A DNA stretch of 64,000 nucleotides from Siderastrea radians (GCA_964017195.1 OZ024896.1:33176307-33240306); one strand, 5' to 3'. Positions 34,701 to 49,700 are shown, counted from the first letter of the stretch. Program-made: numbers and translations. The notes: generated by a model from the letters alone, not told the origin.

Positions 34701-37700
34701 TAAAGATCGTCCTATTCAATAGAAAACCGTTTTACCATATCAATCACAACTTGCCTTCAGCACAAAGTCCGAGACCTTCATAAGTGAGGAGCTCATTAAC
34801 AGAGAAACAGTCGTGAAGTTCAATAACTTGGACATCCCTAGGTGACAAACCTTGATAATGAAAAACAAAGTGGCAGAGAGCTTTATATATTTGTATATTA
34901 GGTGGCATTTTACAAGTTTGTAGATCCACCAGAAAGTGGCATGTGGTATGGTATGGTATGGTACGGTATGGTATGGTATGGTACGGTACGGTACGGTATG
35001 GTATGGTATGGTATGGTATGGTATGGTATGGTATGGTATGGTATGGTATGGTATGGTATGGTATGGTATGGAGCCTTATTTTACACTGTACATCCTTCTC
35101 CTTTTCTCTTCTAGTCTGCATAAAGCAGGGCTGTAAAGGGTATTTTTAAAACATTTATTTTTAAGTTGTAAGCTGTTAGTTGTCAAATATTTTGTACTTG
35201 CTATGAAATCGTCATGAAAATAATCCATGTATAATAAGACTTGCCCTGAACTTTGATTTTGTAGCTGGGACACAACATTCTGTAAACAATTATAAACAGG
35301 ACAAAAATTTGTTTTTTTAGTTTTTTAATGAACTACTCTTTACCATCAATACCAAACAAAAAGTGCATTTACAGAAGAAAATCACCCACCAGTCTTCTGG
35401 TAAAGCTTCTTAGCAGCTGCTTTAGTCATATCATAACCAACCTATAAAGAAACATAGTTATATGTAAAACATGAAACAGAATACATGTAGCAAGGCCTTT
35501 GGCTCAAGCAGGATGCTACTTCAAACACTCACCAGCTTTATGGAACTGTTTTCATCAAAGGTACTGCTGAAGTCTGTTGCCATTTCCATTCCAAGAATCT
35601 CAACAGCCTTATCTTCCAGGCCATGCTTCTTAACAAACTCATCTGTCGCCAAGATAGCAGCTGCACTACCGTCTGATGTTGGACTGCAGTTTTACATTTA
35701 AAAATATTAAGTACAGCTGCAAAGTTCTCCGAGAGGTAGAATTAAAAAATAATTTCCCTGACTTGTTGCAAAATTCCCAAACCTTGAAAAAAATCATGTT
35801 TTCCCCGGAGTTTTCCTAACCATGGCAACCCTACAGTATTTGCCTCTGCAAACCCATGCACTACCTGGGCAAGTTTGAAGTACCTTCCTTTCATTTCCTT
35901 TCATTCTTTTTTATTTGTTGCCTTGCCTGGTCTGGCCTTGACTTTCTTTTCTTTCTTAAAGACTCTCTGTCGACCACAATGCAACGCGCGCCTAAACGGA
36001 GGTTTCGTGGACCACGAAACCCCAAAGTTTTGCGTCGGCATTTGAAGGCTGTGGAAATCTGCCTTCATCCAAGTCATCCTTCCGTAGAATGGATAGAGAT
36101 TTTCTTATGGAGCTATGAAATTTATCAGGGAACTATTGGAGCAGTGTTGATTCAAAAAATGTTTTATTCTTCAGGTCACAAAAGCGACATTCGGACACTT
36201 GATGTTTCGCACAGCTCTCAACCGACAAGCGAGACCACGCGGAAAGTTTTTTATTTATACCTCATATCAGAATAATGTGACTATGGACGATCCAGTGAGT
36301 TGATAGGGAAAAATAACAGAATTCTTATGGTTATGTGGAACTGAATGTGAGTGAATATCAAACTGACTACAGTAATAAATGTTTCTGTAGATCGGACGTG
36401 ACTGAGTATTCAACACACCCCGCGGGTGACAAATCGCGGTTTTTGCAACCGTTAGTAATAAAATAATGTCAATTGCTTTTACTCTACACACCTTTCGACA
36501 TTTTAAAGTGGGGTATTTTAAGGTATAGGCGCTGTTGAACATAAATGAATGAGCGAACTCATGACCCGATACACTAAAAACCCAATGCGCTATGTTAATT
36601 TGAAAATATTTCTCTGACTGCGTGACGTGTAATGACAGTCTACGATGAATCGTATTTTAGTACAGTCATCTGCAAGACTTATAAACCATAAAATTTAGCT
36701 CTTTCTATTGACAAAAACGTATACGCCTAACGAAGTGAACACCTTCATTTCCTTACTTGGCTGCTAAAGCGCTCAAATCTAGCCATTTTATCACAATGTT
36801 CTCTCTCCAAAGGAATCAAAACATAAACAAACGCGCGCATTGCATTGTAGTCGACAGAGAGTCTTTAAGCCAAACAACAACACTTTCAACCCTTTTGCAT
36901 CAAGCCTTTCAATTTATGTACAGTGGAATCTCAATTTAACGAACCTCTATATATGGAAGTCCTCGGTATAACAAATGATATTTTTTAGCCCAGTAACACG
37001 GAAAAGAACCTCGATATAACAAACCCTTCATATAACGAACCAATTTCCCCAGTCCCTTCGCACTTCGTTAAATCGAGGTTTCACTGTATCATATCCAATA
37101 TGTACATGTACATGTATACACGCACAAATCTATTAAATAGTTATTTTTATAACTGGAAAAATTATAAAACAAGGTACTTACCAGCACTGTAGTTTAGTCA
37201 GAGGATCAAATATCATTTGAGAATTCTTTATTTCTTCTAGAGTGTACTTTTTCTGGAACTGGGATAATCTAATTAAAAATGAAAATGAACATCTATCCTT
37301 TAGGCTAGATGCTTTAAGAGATGAGGTGTATCTTCTGTATCATCCCTACTAGTGCTTTTCACTATGCACGTCAGTGTTGGAAGATACTGCTCTAAGGACT
37401 CCAGGAACTCATCACTCTAGGGATCAGTACATGGGGTAATGAAGCTTTATTAAGTGGCCAGCACCCTCAATGAATGAGCAAGTAGCCACTTGACAGAGGT
37501 TGGCCACCTAATAGGATACACTACATGTACTTGTAGAAATTAACATTACATGTGAGAGAAATTTCATTCTACATTGTGCACTCTTATTTTCTTTGCCAAC
37601 AGAAAAAAAAAGAGAGAGAAATTGATACATTATAAACAAAAACAATTGTCATTTTGGTCTCAAGTGTTATTTATTTAACACTTGTGCAAAGAGATTTTAC

Positions 37701-40700
37701 ATAATTATATACATGTATGACATCAATGTATCTATTTACACTTCATCTTCTCACTTCACCTTACATTTCAAGTGACAGCTCAGTGTTGACCAATCTGAGT
37801 TCCCGCTTAACAGAGGTGGTCATTTAATAGACGTTTTGTTTACAGCAAAATTCTGAAGATATTTCTAAGACTCTGACAACTGGCTGCTTCAAAGAAGGTG
37901 GGTGTTTACTAGCAAAATACTCAATGGAGGTTACAAGAGTAGTTTTTACTTACGGGTTTTCTACTGAGTGGAGATGGTTTTTGTATGCAATTTTGGCAAA
38001 ATGATCTGGTTTGGTCCCTGTAGACAAATATGTGAGGAAAATCAAACCCTAAACATGACTGTGAATCAGTATATTGTATTTCCTTTTTCATACAATTTAT
38101 AGCTGAAGGTGACTGCTTTCTTATTGGTATGCTTAATATAATTTTTCACTCGAAGGACTGGCTTTTATTTCATGATAGTTACTGTAGAAAAATACTAAAA
38201 TTGCAGCCAGGAATCATGATAAAAATTCTAAAACAATGGTTTGACAGTGGCTAAAAAACATTAAAAACTGTTCAAAATTACAGACATTTCAATTGAAAAT
38301 CTTCGATCTTTGTCACTTTTTTTATTAATAGTGTAGCTTTACATGTATTATTTCAAGCACATGCAGTTTCACATACTCTCTAAACAAAAACTACCTGCAT
38401 GTGTACATTTTGTGTACATCTAACAAAAATAAAAAAAGTCGAAGTGATTAAAGAAAATTTTAACATACAGTTTTATATGGATGCCAAAAAGACAGAGCTA
38501 CATGCTGTACATGTAAAACTTGTGGCCATAATATTATAAAATAATTATTAGCTTATGAACAACAATACATGTAGGCTAGACTCATTACAGTCGAAATACT
38601 CAGCGCGTTCCACTTATTATTTGGGAATGACTTTCATTAACTGGGAACGGATTGCATTACCAGAATCAAAATTCCACTTTCAAATTGAATATTGTAATGT
38701 TCCAACAGTAGCCTTGCTTCAAATAAGGAATGCTGATTGGTTTATTATTGACATCTGGCAAATGTTCACGTGCAAGTAGCAGACTGTTGGCTGCTTGACG
38801 TATATGACCTGATCTGAGTTCGCTCAACAAAACATTAATCGTACTCAAACATAGAGTCTGCTGTTATAAAACTGTGAAGAATAATTTCATAAAAACAAGT
38901 GTGCTGTAAATGCACAAGAAAAGTTTCTGAAAATTGAGAAAAATTCCCTGTAATGTCAAACTTACTGAAACCAACAGCCGCCAATGGTTTCGTATTTCAT
39001 GTGTGAACCTTTGGCTTATGTAAGTAACAACCCAATCAACATTCGTTACTTTGAATAAGTCTACCGTTGGACATTTTTAATCTTCAATTTAAACAATGGA
39101 ATTTTGATTCCAATTAAATGCAATCCTCTCGCGATTAATGAAAATCATTCCTAAATAATGAGCAGAACGCGCTGAGTACTTTGACTATAGCTGTTTCTTT
39201 ACACATACCCTCCCGTACATGTATGGGATGAAGAGAAATTTATAGTCAGAGCATTCCATATAAGAGACAAAGTTTGACAGTACAGCTGTAAGTCTACTCC
39301 ATGATGACATTGTGTGGTTCCAGGAAATATCCAGAGCCCTCCCACCTGCCCACAGATCGTTGTCTGGGTTTGAATGCTACTACCCTCCAGAAATTCCGGT
39401 TTACCTTCCAGACTATCATTCAAAAATAATGCCTTTTGAGACAGCCTACCCCCTTGAAATTTCCAATGACCACCCGTGGGGAAGCTTTAAGGTATGGATG
39501 GCAGGACCACACATTTTGCCTTTCTTCATAGACCTTTGTCACGCGGTGGCCATGTTGAGTCCCCGGAGAATATGAGGCTTTGTTTTTGCCCCTCTAAACT
39601 TGTTCTCAAGTTTTTCACTGCAAGGCTAGACAGGCAAAATGTCTTGTTTTGTTTTTATGCCAAATGGTAGCTGCGTGAAAAAGGCTATGGATTGGGCACT
39701 TTGGCTCATGACATGGCAAATTATGTGCAAAAAGACTTCTCACCATATTTTTTCATGTGTTCTTTGCCAGCATTTCCAAACAATTGAGGAGTTATTGGGG
39801 CTGCTGCTATACCTTCCTTATTTGCCATGACTTCCACATGTTTATCCATAGGTGGAGTGCGATCTGAATACTAAATGTGAGCAACCAAAGGTAAGTGTTA
39901 ACAAAACCTTTAGAAAAAGTAATACAGTCGAAGCTCTCACAAGCGACCACCTCAGGAATTCAGAAAAATCGTCACAACTAGAGCTAATCATTTACGAGAA
40001 TGAGCTCTTGCAAGCAAACATGTGATGAAACAATAGAGGGTGGTCACTTACGAGATCTTTTAGCAGAAATCTTGGGATATCTTGATGGTTACAAATAGTA
40101 TTGTCAGTGGTAATAATATTAGAAAGTTTTTTACTGCCTTTCACAGAAGAGGATCGTGTATGTACAAGTCAAGGAACCATTAGTGCTTACGTTATGTATT
40201 ACTCTAAATTTGATCAAGAGGTGAATGCTCTTATTGATTTCAAGAGTGGTGGCTTACAAGAACTTAAAAATAAGGGAAAAGTCCAGTCAGTACAAAAGTT
40301 AGTGGTTGCGGTCGCTTACAGGAGCTCTCCCTTACAAGAGCTTCTAATTATAGAGTTTACAGTGTAAGTGACAATTCAAACAGGGTTTCACAATGCTGGT
40401 CATAACTAGAGCTGGTCCCTTACGAGAGTGATCAAAAGCAGAGCTTTGACTGTAACAATGAAGAAGAACCTAATACATGGATGGGATGCTAGTCCATCGC
40501 AGGGTCATCCAGTGGAGCAAAGTCTCGTATTTGAGTGCTCAACAACACTTAACCCTTAACTAAGCCCTGACATAAAAATACATCTTCTCCTTGCCATTCT
40601 CCATACATTTCTTATAGAACTTAAGTAAGGAGAATTTGTCCAAATATCAGGACATCTTTTCCTCGGTGATCACATCCTTTATTCTCATTTTTTGAATGTC

Positions 40701-43700
40701 TGAACAAGTAGTGATAAATACTGTAAATATAAACAGAAGTTTCATTTTCGCCACTGTTAGCGCTTAACCCCTTAAGCCCTAAGCTCTGATGAAAATAAAA
40801 TTTCTATTTACATGATCACTACTTGTTTGAACAATCAAGTGACAAGAATAAAGGAAGTGATCACTGACGATAGGATGTCTTGATATCTAGACAAATTCTC
40901 CTTACTAGTTTCATAAGAAATGTATGGAGATCAGTAATGAGAATATGCATTTTATATCAGGGCTTAAAGGTTAAGCCCTAAGCTCAGATGAAAATAAAAT
41001 TTCTCTTTACATGATCACTACTTGTTTGAACAATCAAGTGACAAGAAGAAAGGAAGCGATCACTGAGGATAAGATGTCTTGATAGTTAGAGACATTCTCC
41101 TGACTAGTTCCATAAGAAATGTATGAAGATCAGTAATGAGAATATGCATTTTTACATGTATATCAGGACTTAAATGGTTAAAGGGTTAACATTAACATTT
41201 CAGAGACAGGAGACACAAGGCCTTACCCAAAGATCAAGTACAACGAACACATACATGTGCAACAATTAAAGTCTATACCTTTGACCCCCGCAAGGACCCT
41301 CTCTCCATTTTCTCAAATCCCAATGCCAGAACACAGTCTGAAATGCCTGAAAATTAATACAACAGACAGGTATTTTTAATTAATTGATTAATTAATTAAT
41401 TAGAATTGCAAAGAACAAGTGCACTGTGATTGTTGCAAGAAAGAACATGCTGACCTCGTATAATTACTTGATTATTCACTGACAATGCAGCAAATTTAGA
41501 TCACAAACATTTTGGTTTTTTAAAAACTCTCAAGATTAGTAATCATACAGAGATTGGGAAGGACGTGCGCCATGCACGTATGGCGCATAAGTAAAGAAAA
41601 TGGCGTATTATAAAACTACTTACGAGGCCCAAGATGCGCCCGAGCCGCATAATGGTGTGTCAGATGTAGAATATTTGGAAAGATTTCCGTATAGCCCCAT
41701 ACATTAGTTATGCATACCGTTCTCAATACTGAAACAAAAGCCAAAGCAATAGTTTCTGTTTGTGTAATTTCTACTGTTATGATAAATAAAAAACGAAATA
41801 TCGATCACTGCATCGACTTTTATCTTTGTTTTCAATGGACGATCCATCATGTGCGTTTATTTTTGTCCCCAGACCTCTGCTCGGACTCAGCCTCCAAACG
41901 AGGTTCTTTCATCGGCCGCCATGATTGTCTATTTTGTGTACTTTGGCCCTCGGATAATACAGATTTTACGCTAGTTTTGCGACTTCTAATGTTACAGTTC
42001 ATAGTTGAGTTAGTGATTATCACTCAGAATTGTTTCTCCAGTTCTCTAGTGAGTAAGCAATGTATTAAATAAGTTTCAAGGGTAATTAAGTCTACTCAGT
42101 CATCAGTTTACAAAAGAAACATGATTATGTAAGAGTAAGGATATGAACACCTTCATTAGTTTAGTGTACTGACTGCTCTTCACCTAAAGTGAACAGCTGT
42201 TGAGTTTGATTGATTAAAGTAACACCTGAATAAAACTATTTCATTTTAACGTCAACTGCAAGATACTGTATAACACACACTATCAAAAGTTACATCCCTC
42301 ACTAAATTACCAATATTTCTTTTCTTTAACTTCTGGCCCATCCTATAACTGCCATGGCCCATACTTTTTAGAAATGGCCCATAACTTTTGAAAGCCAGGG
42401 GCCATAGGCCCATATGCCTGTTCTGCCTTCCCAATCTCTGATCATATCCCATACAAAACTCAAGAGAGTGCTAAGCTTTGGAAAATTTTGTCAAAAACGT
42501 GCCAGGATAATTTTTGATGGAACATTTAATATCCCTGAGTAATGTGCAGATATGCTATGTTAATTGAGAGACGTTTGATGACAGAGACTGTCAGTGATGA
42601 TTAAGCTCACTGCACCATTGCTATTATCTTAAGTACATAAATTATATTTAATATTATCAAGTACTGGTAAGTTGTTTCTAGTCATAATTGTCAATGTCAA
42701 CAAACCTATTACAAAATAATATGGAGTCTTGGACAGTTCCTTAATTTTATAATTTGGTTAGATGATTTCTGACTAGTTAACTCATTCGACAATATGGTTA
42801 AATACCTGAGATATGAATCTGAGCCCAAACAGTTACACCTCGTGTGATCCCCGAAGTATTTTACTGACAACTGAATGTTACGTATTTTTGGTATGAACCA
42901 TGAGTATTAAAACAACGTGCAGAAATCATTAGCCTATGCAATAACTTAATACAAAGACAATACAAACAAGTTTTACTGAATACAAACACAATGTAGACTG
43001 TGTACTGACCTCCTTCAACCATCTGCTTAGCCAAATATAATGCACTTGAGCCTGTTGCACAAGCATTACTAACCTGTGACAAATTTCACATAAAATTTAA
43101 TTTTATATGTTTATTATAAAAAAATTAATATTATTTATTTATTTATAATATTTGTTTATTTACTGTTACATTGTATAAAATGCTTTTGAATAATTAAGAA
43201 TAAGCAATTTTGAAAGTTCACTTCATGTACATGTATTTTTTCGGTCTCACCTGAATACACGAAGGGATGGAAATAAGAACTTGCCCACTTGCCTAGGCAC
43301 CAGTGTCAATTATCTTCCCTATGAGTTTTTTGGTGATGTTCTTAACAATATCAGTTGCTCATATTCCATTTTTCTATGTTGCCTTCTATTTTCTCTGCTG
43401 TGAGTTGATTCAAAGTTCAATGTAATTAAGAGCAAATGTCGCTAAGGTTTGAGCAAAATTGGAAATCGTCAAAATAAACTTCCCTTCATTTTTTGTGTGA
43501 AGTTAGTCCTTCGGGTGGAAGTAATCATGATAGTATTTCTTTCATTTCTCGTGATAAACCGAACTTGGTATTAGAGGGGGACATTCATGCCCAAAAATGA
43601 ATTTTTTGGATGTTTTAATCCCCCAAAATGGTCTTTTTGTTAGCTAATATTATCAGAGCACAAGAGACTGGTTGACATTCTTTTCACATCCTAGCAACCT

Positions 43701-46700
43701 ATCATCCTTCGACTTTACAAAAATGTTATCAAATTTTTTCCTTTTTCCCAGGGGGACCCCTGGCCCTGCATTCTTTGTAAGGGGGGAAACTCTACTTTTG
43801 AAAAACTGAAAATGAGACATCTTTGACTAAAACAAAATCTAACTGGTATTCACATTTTGATCAAATTCGAAGTTGTACATGTAATTAAAATAAATATTTG
43901 ATCCTTTCTTAATCTTTTGATGCTTAAAAGTCCGCGGGCACTCAGTTGGTTTTTGCAGGGCATGTGATTTAAAACAGGCACCTTAGGCAAAATGACAATT
44001 TTCTACTATTTTAAGTGGCCACTTGTTAGAACTTAATGAATGCTACAGCAGTTATATACCATCACGCTGTTTCTTTATCATCTATAGATTGCTATTATTT
44101 CCCTTTTGTAGGATAATATTACGCGAATTGAGAAATATTACTTTTTCAACATCACACTCACGTTGGGGACTGTTAATTTATGCGAAAACAGTACTCAGTT
44201 AACCGGTTGAGAAAACTGTAAATATAAACTGGACAGTCAACTAAACTAAATAAATAAGCTTTATAAGAAACAATTGTTGTCTGACATACCATTTTGTAAA
44301 GTAATCAGTTCAAGAGCGGCCTTAGTGCCAACCTCAAGTCGCGCCGAATTCAGAGATCCTTCAAGGTTCCCTTTCAGTCACGATGATTATTATCGCCAGA
44401 TCAAGAGTTCAGTTCTCATCCTTGCAGCAGCCGCAAATGGTTTCGTTTACAAGGATCTTCTATCCAGTTTGCTGCAACCGCCAACAGATCAGCCAAAACA
44501 CTACAAACAGCTCCCAGAGAAGCAAACATCACTCGATACTCAACCAATCCTGCTCTCGCCGCCATGTTGGATTTCATGACATGAGTACTTCGAGTCTTTC
44601 CGGTATCCATTTTTGTCACGCTGCTCAGAAATACTGTTTGAAGTCAACTGGCTTGTTCTTTCAAATTTTTAAGGAAGTTCAAAGTATTTATTATAATAAC
44701 TATCACATTATTTCATAACATTCTTCTTACTCGTACACGAGAATTGAAAGATTGAATGTTTATGATTGTTTGGTGTACCGCTGACCGGAACTTTATCTTC
44801 GGCTCTTTAACTTTGAACTGGGGCCTGGGGGGAAGGGGGGGGGGGGGGGGCTCCCTATAGTGGGCTACACCGGGAGTCCCGGCCGGAAAGTGGTGCCTTT
44901 TAAAGCTCGCAGTATACTAAAGGGTAGGGAAAATGGCCATTTTAGTATATGAAAGGTTCACAAAATCGGCTGCAAAGTGGAAGAAATGGTGGCTAAAAGG
45001 GTGCCAAATTTTGGCAGAATTAACTTTGAGCAACTGATCAGAATGACTGAAAGTTCGAGAAAAATGTGGCAATTGTAGGAAATTATATAGTTTTGGCTTA
45101 TCCTTGAGGTATACGAAAGGGGTACAATTTTGCTTTAGGTATATGAAAGGGGTACTCATTTTTAAAAATGAGTATATTAAAGGGTGCATGTTTGAACCTC
45201 CGTGCGGAGCCTCCCCGTATAAAACTTTATTGAGTACCCCTATTCCCCGGGACTAAGAACCCATAGGGATTGTCTCAAGGAATGTGAGTTAGTATACATG
45301 TCTCCAACTTCCCCAAAATGTTAAGATGGTTATGCTTTTAATAACATTGCTTGTATGCAACACAGGTTCTTCTGCCACTTTGAAAACTTATAACAAGGGA
45401 TACTACATGTGTAGTAACTTAACCAGGCCCTACAAAACTCCTATCCTAATCTCCTTTTTAAGTGGAGTTATCTATTTATGTTGGCTATTGTACGTGTACA
45501 AGCAAGCCTGGTAAGCGGACCACTTGGGAAGCATGCTTACTCTCACTTATGATTTAAAATTGTGCGTTGATCAGGTAAGAATAAGGTAAGAAGACCGCAG
45601 AGAACTCCGCCATCATCGAGGTAGCTCTCCAACAAGTGGGAATTTTGTGCCCTTCTCAAAACAAAGGAAACATCACGAAGAAGCCGATCCTGAAGATGAG
45701 AATGAATAATAACATGGAGAGGACACTGACCACCACAACAGGTACAACTTCAGAAGAGGAAACCCACTGAGGTCGCCTCATTGTTCTCGTGCCCAGTGGA
45801 TGGATGTGTGTGAAAACGTACTTTCGATCTTCCTTACTGAGGCAACAGCACTAAACATATTGAAACTGGAGATCACAAGGTCCGACCTGATGGGAAATCA
45901 CTGTATGATAAAGCGAAACAGTGCTGTGCACGCAGGCTGCAGGAACTGGTCTTAAAGCAAACCCATCCTTAAAAAACCCCAGTGAAACCCAAACAGGCCA
46001 ACATACGTTGGCACAGGGATGGGCTCTTAAGTTTAATAAGTCAAGATCATCCTCTAACGAAAAGCAGAAAGATTTTCTAAATAGAATTTTACAAAGAAGG
46101 GGAGAAGACAGACATGAAAGCAAACCCAGAAAATGTTGCAAAGGCAATGAAGACAATGAGCGCGTGTTTCAACTATCTGATTTTTTAACTCCCCAGCAAG
46201 TGGCCTCCTATTTTAGCAGAATGCCCAACTTGAAAACAACAATGTCTCCATTTAATGACGAATGAAGAGAGTTGGGAGAGATTGCGTCGGACTTAAGACT
46301 TGGGTGAAAAATGACTTCGTAGAAGCCGCAGTTGAGCACGCCTCCAGCTGCTGCGATAAGCAATAAGATTCCGGTCAGCGGTACACCAAACAACCGTAAA
46401 CATTCAATCTTTCAATTCTCGTGTACGAGTTAGGAGAATGCTATGAAACAAAGTGATAGTTAAATACTTTGAACTTGCTTAAAATTCGAAAGAACAAGCC
46501 AGTGGACTTTGAAAAGTATTTCAGAGCAGCGTGACAAAAATGGATACCGGAAGGACCCGAAGTACTCATGTCACGAAATCCAACATGGCGGCGAGAGCAG
46601 AGTTGGTTGAGTATCGAGTAATGTTTGCTTCTCTGGGAGCTGTTTGTAGTGTTTTGGTTGATCTGTTGGCGGTTGCAGCAAATTGGATAGAAGATCCTTG

Positions 46701-49700
46701 TAACAGGGCTTCTGAAATTTCGTGCGGTCGCGGAGCCGTGAAATTCAGGTATATCCGTGAAATCCCGCGAAATTGACAAAAACACGTGAAATACCGCGAA
46801 ATTCGCTAGAAATTCTACCAAATACATGTCGGTACAACATATTTGAAACTTATCTTGGCTATTGGAGCTGTTTACTTGCCGTAAACTTGCAAATTTATCT
46901 TGAAATTTCGTCACTGCCACTAGTAAACATCGTACCAAAACTACCAGGCGTTCTTAGATTAATGTTGCGAAAACCTGGGGACTGGCCGCAATGTAAAAAG
47001 CTTTGCCATTGGTGCATTTCTGGAGCGTATCGTTGTTGAAATAGCAAATGATGATCTCTGTTTATTAAAAAAAACCTCGTGGTCAGACAAATAGAGTTCC
47101 TTTCTTGGCAAGTACGAAAGACACAATAAAAGAGAAGACTTTTCGTTGACACTATATGGAGTGTGAAAGGAAACTGCTGTCTATAGTAATGCAGGCACAC
47201 GTTTAATCGTACACAAATGAAGACACAAGAATGTTTTGACTTCACAGATGGATTTAAACCTTTGATCTCCGACTAGAACAATCTTACCTTGTAAACTGCA
47301 AAGCAACACAAGAGAGCGTTGAGGGGAAAGAAGTTCATTGCGTTGCTGTTTTCGGCTCTAAATTGCAGCTGAAAAAGGAGGTTAACCGGCCAAGCGTTTC
47401 GGTAAAGCTTTATATGTTTTTCTTGTCGCTCGAAACAAGTACAGTTGCCTTCAGAACTGTGTTGGATGAACTTTTGTGTTTCTTTCTTGCCCTGAATTTG
47501 ACATCCTTCCAATATTTTTGTCAGGAATCTTTCTTTTTTGCTTTCTTGTTTGCTTTTCAACGAAAATTTGCCCCGAAAATTCCCGCGAAAATCCCGCGAA
47601 ATCGGTTGTTTTCTCCACGAATTTGTCTCTTCAAATCCCGTGAAATTTCACTTTTTTTCCCGCGAACTATCAGAAGCCCGGTTGTAAACGAAACCATTTT
47701 CGGCTGCTGCAAGGATGAGAAGTGAACTCTTGATCTGGCGATAATAATGACCATGACCGAAATGGAACCTTGAAGGATCTGAATTCGGCGCGACTTGGGT
47801 TGGCACTAAGGCCGCTCTTGAACTTATTACTTTACAAAATGGTATGTCAGACAACAATTGTTAGCTTATTTATTTAGTTTAGTTGACTGTCCAGTTTATA
47901 TTGGGTTATTCCAGAAAAAATCCACACCCCCCCGACGGATGGGGTCGTTCTTTAACCCCCCCTCTCACCTGGATTTCCTGAAGCACAAGACCCCCCCTCT
48001 TGTCTGGATTTCCAAGACAAAAGACCCCCCCTCCCGCCTGGATTTCCTGAAAAAAAACTATTAGGCTTAAATCGAATTTAATTTTAATAGAAAATACGTG
48101 CAATCACGTAATTTCTGAAGCATTAGCTAATATTAAGCTAAGAATTCTATCGCGTGGAACTAAAAAAGAGAAAGGAGCAAAAATACGAAAAAGTGAACGA
48201 GTGTTTTAATACATTCTTAACTCATTAAACTCAGTTGCCCTCAACCTTACTCTGCGCTAGATATGGTCCTAAAGTAATACGATTAGTAAAAAAATATGAT
48301 AAAAGAGTTCAACAGTCAATACTTTTCGCCTGCTTTTCGAGACAACAGGTCAGTCTCGTCCACTGAAGATCGAGAACTTCTAAATCAAAATCTTTCGAAT
48401 AACCAAAGTCTAAACTTCTTTATCGTCCAAATTCTTTTAGAACGTAAGACTGGATAACTTCATTCACACATCCTACCTTCAAGGACCTGTAGTTCTAATG
48501 TGCAGTGGAAGGAATGTTGAAACTGGCGTTGTTGTGAACCGCTTTCTCAGTTATTGTGTCCGCCATAGTTACAAAAAGTCTTTTGGCTTTTGTCAGTAAA
48601 TCGGGAACGCAAAATTTATGCTGAAGAGAAATTATGTAGCCAAAGCAAAAGCACTTGAAACTGCTCCCAATCAAGAAATGAATTTTTGACATGTACATTC
48701 AACCGGCTTAAGATCGCTTTCAGATTCGTCCAGTGCGTCGTGTCAAAAGTCCGCTATGACCGTAAGTGATAAGCAACTGTTAAAGCAGAAGCTACTGCAG
48801 CTGCAGAGGTCTCGGAAGGGGACAATGATATTGATAAGCAAAGCAAACTTGAGAGAAATTATTTAGCGCAAGAAAAACTTATTCCGTCTACGTTTCTCAA
48901 ACCTTGTAACAAAGACGCTGAAATTTGACGTTCCTTCTTTTATGACTAAGAGGGCAATCTGTGCTGAAGTTTTAAAAAGCCGAGAAGTAGGCAGACTAGG
49001 CTGGCAATTGTAGACCAAGGTAACAAAAAAAAAAGAAAACTAAAAATACAAAGTGTGAAGGTGTGAAAGTAAATCAGTTGTTTTTCTTTTCTTTTTTATT
49101 ATCGTGACACCAAAGAAACCGAGATTTCAACAGGGCTAACGTGAAATCACACAACGGTGGCGCGCTAGGTCTGGGTACGAGTAGAAATGTGTCAGGCGAG
49201 TAGAAATGTGTCAGGCATTTCACGATCTTCGTTCCAACAACGTTGTGACGGGTTCCTCTTTAATTTTGTATCTTGTTTTCGCGTTTTCTGCTATACAAGG
49301 ACCTGTGAAGGAACTTAGATTATCATTTATGTCAGGTGAGAAATATTTGAACAAAAATATTTCTACTTTTTTCAGGGTCTGAGAAAGCTGAAGTGTTACC
49401 GAATTCAACGTTCGAAGCGCTTGAATTATCGGTTGAAATGACCCCTGCGGAAGACTTTTTAAAGTTCAACCCCCCCTCCCGCCTGGATTTCCAGAGCCTT
49501 TTACCCCACCTCCCGCGAGAATTTCCAGAATCCCATCCGTCGGGGGGGTGTGGATTTTTTCTGGAACAACCCATTTACAGTTTTCTCAACCGGTTAACTG
49601 AGTACTGTTTTTGCATAAATTGACAGTCCCCAACGTGAGTGTGATGTTGAAAAAGTAATATTTCTCAATTTGCATAAAATTATCCTACAAAAGGGAAATA

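Noticed and set aside
34902..35149. Three overlapping open frames of MVWYG repeats on + and an IPYHT repeat frame on -
   Set aside because: They are translations of the (GGTAT)n microsatellite. Only the end of the minus frame (34755-34850) is real, as SCP2 exon 12.
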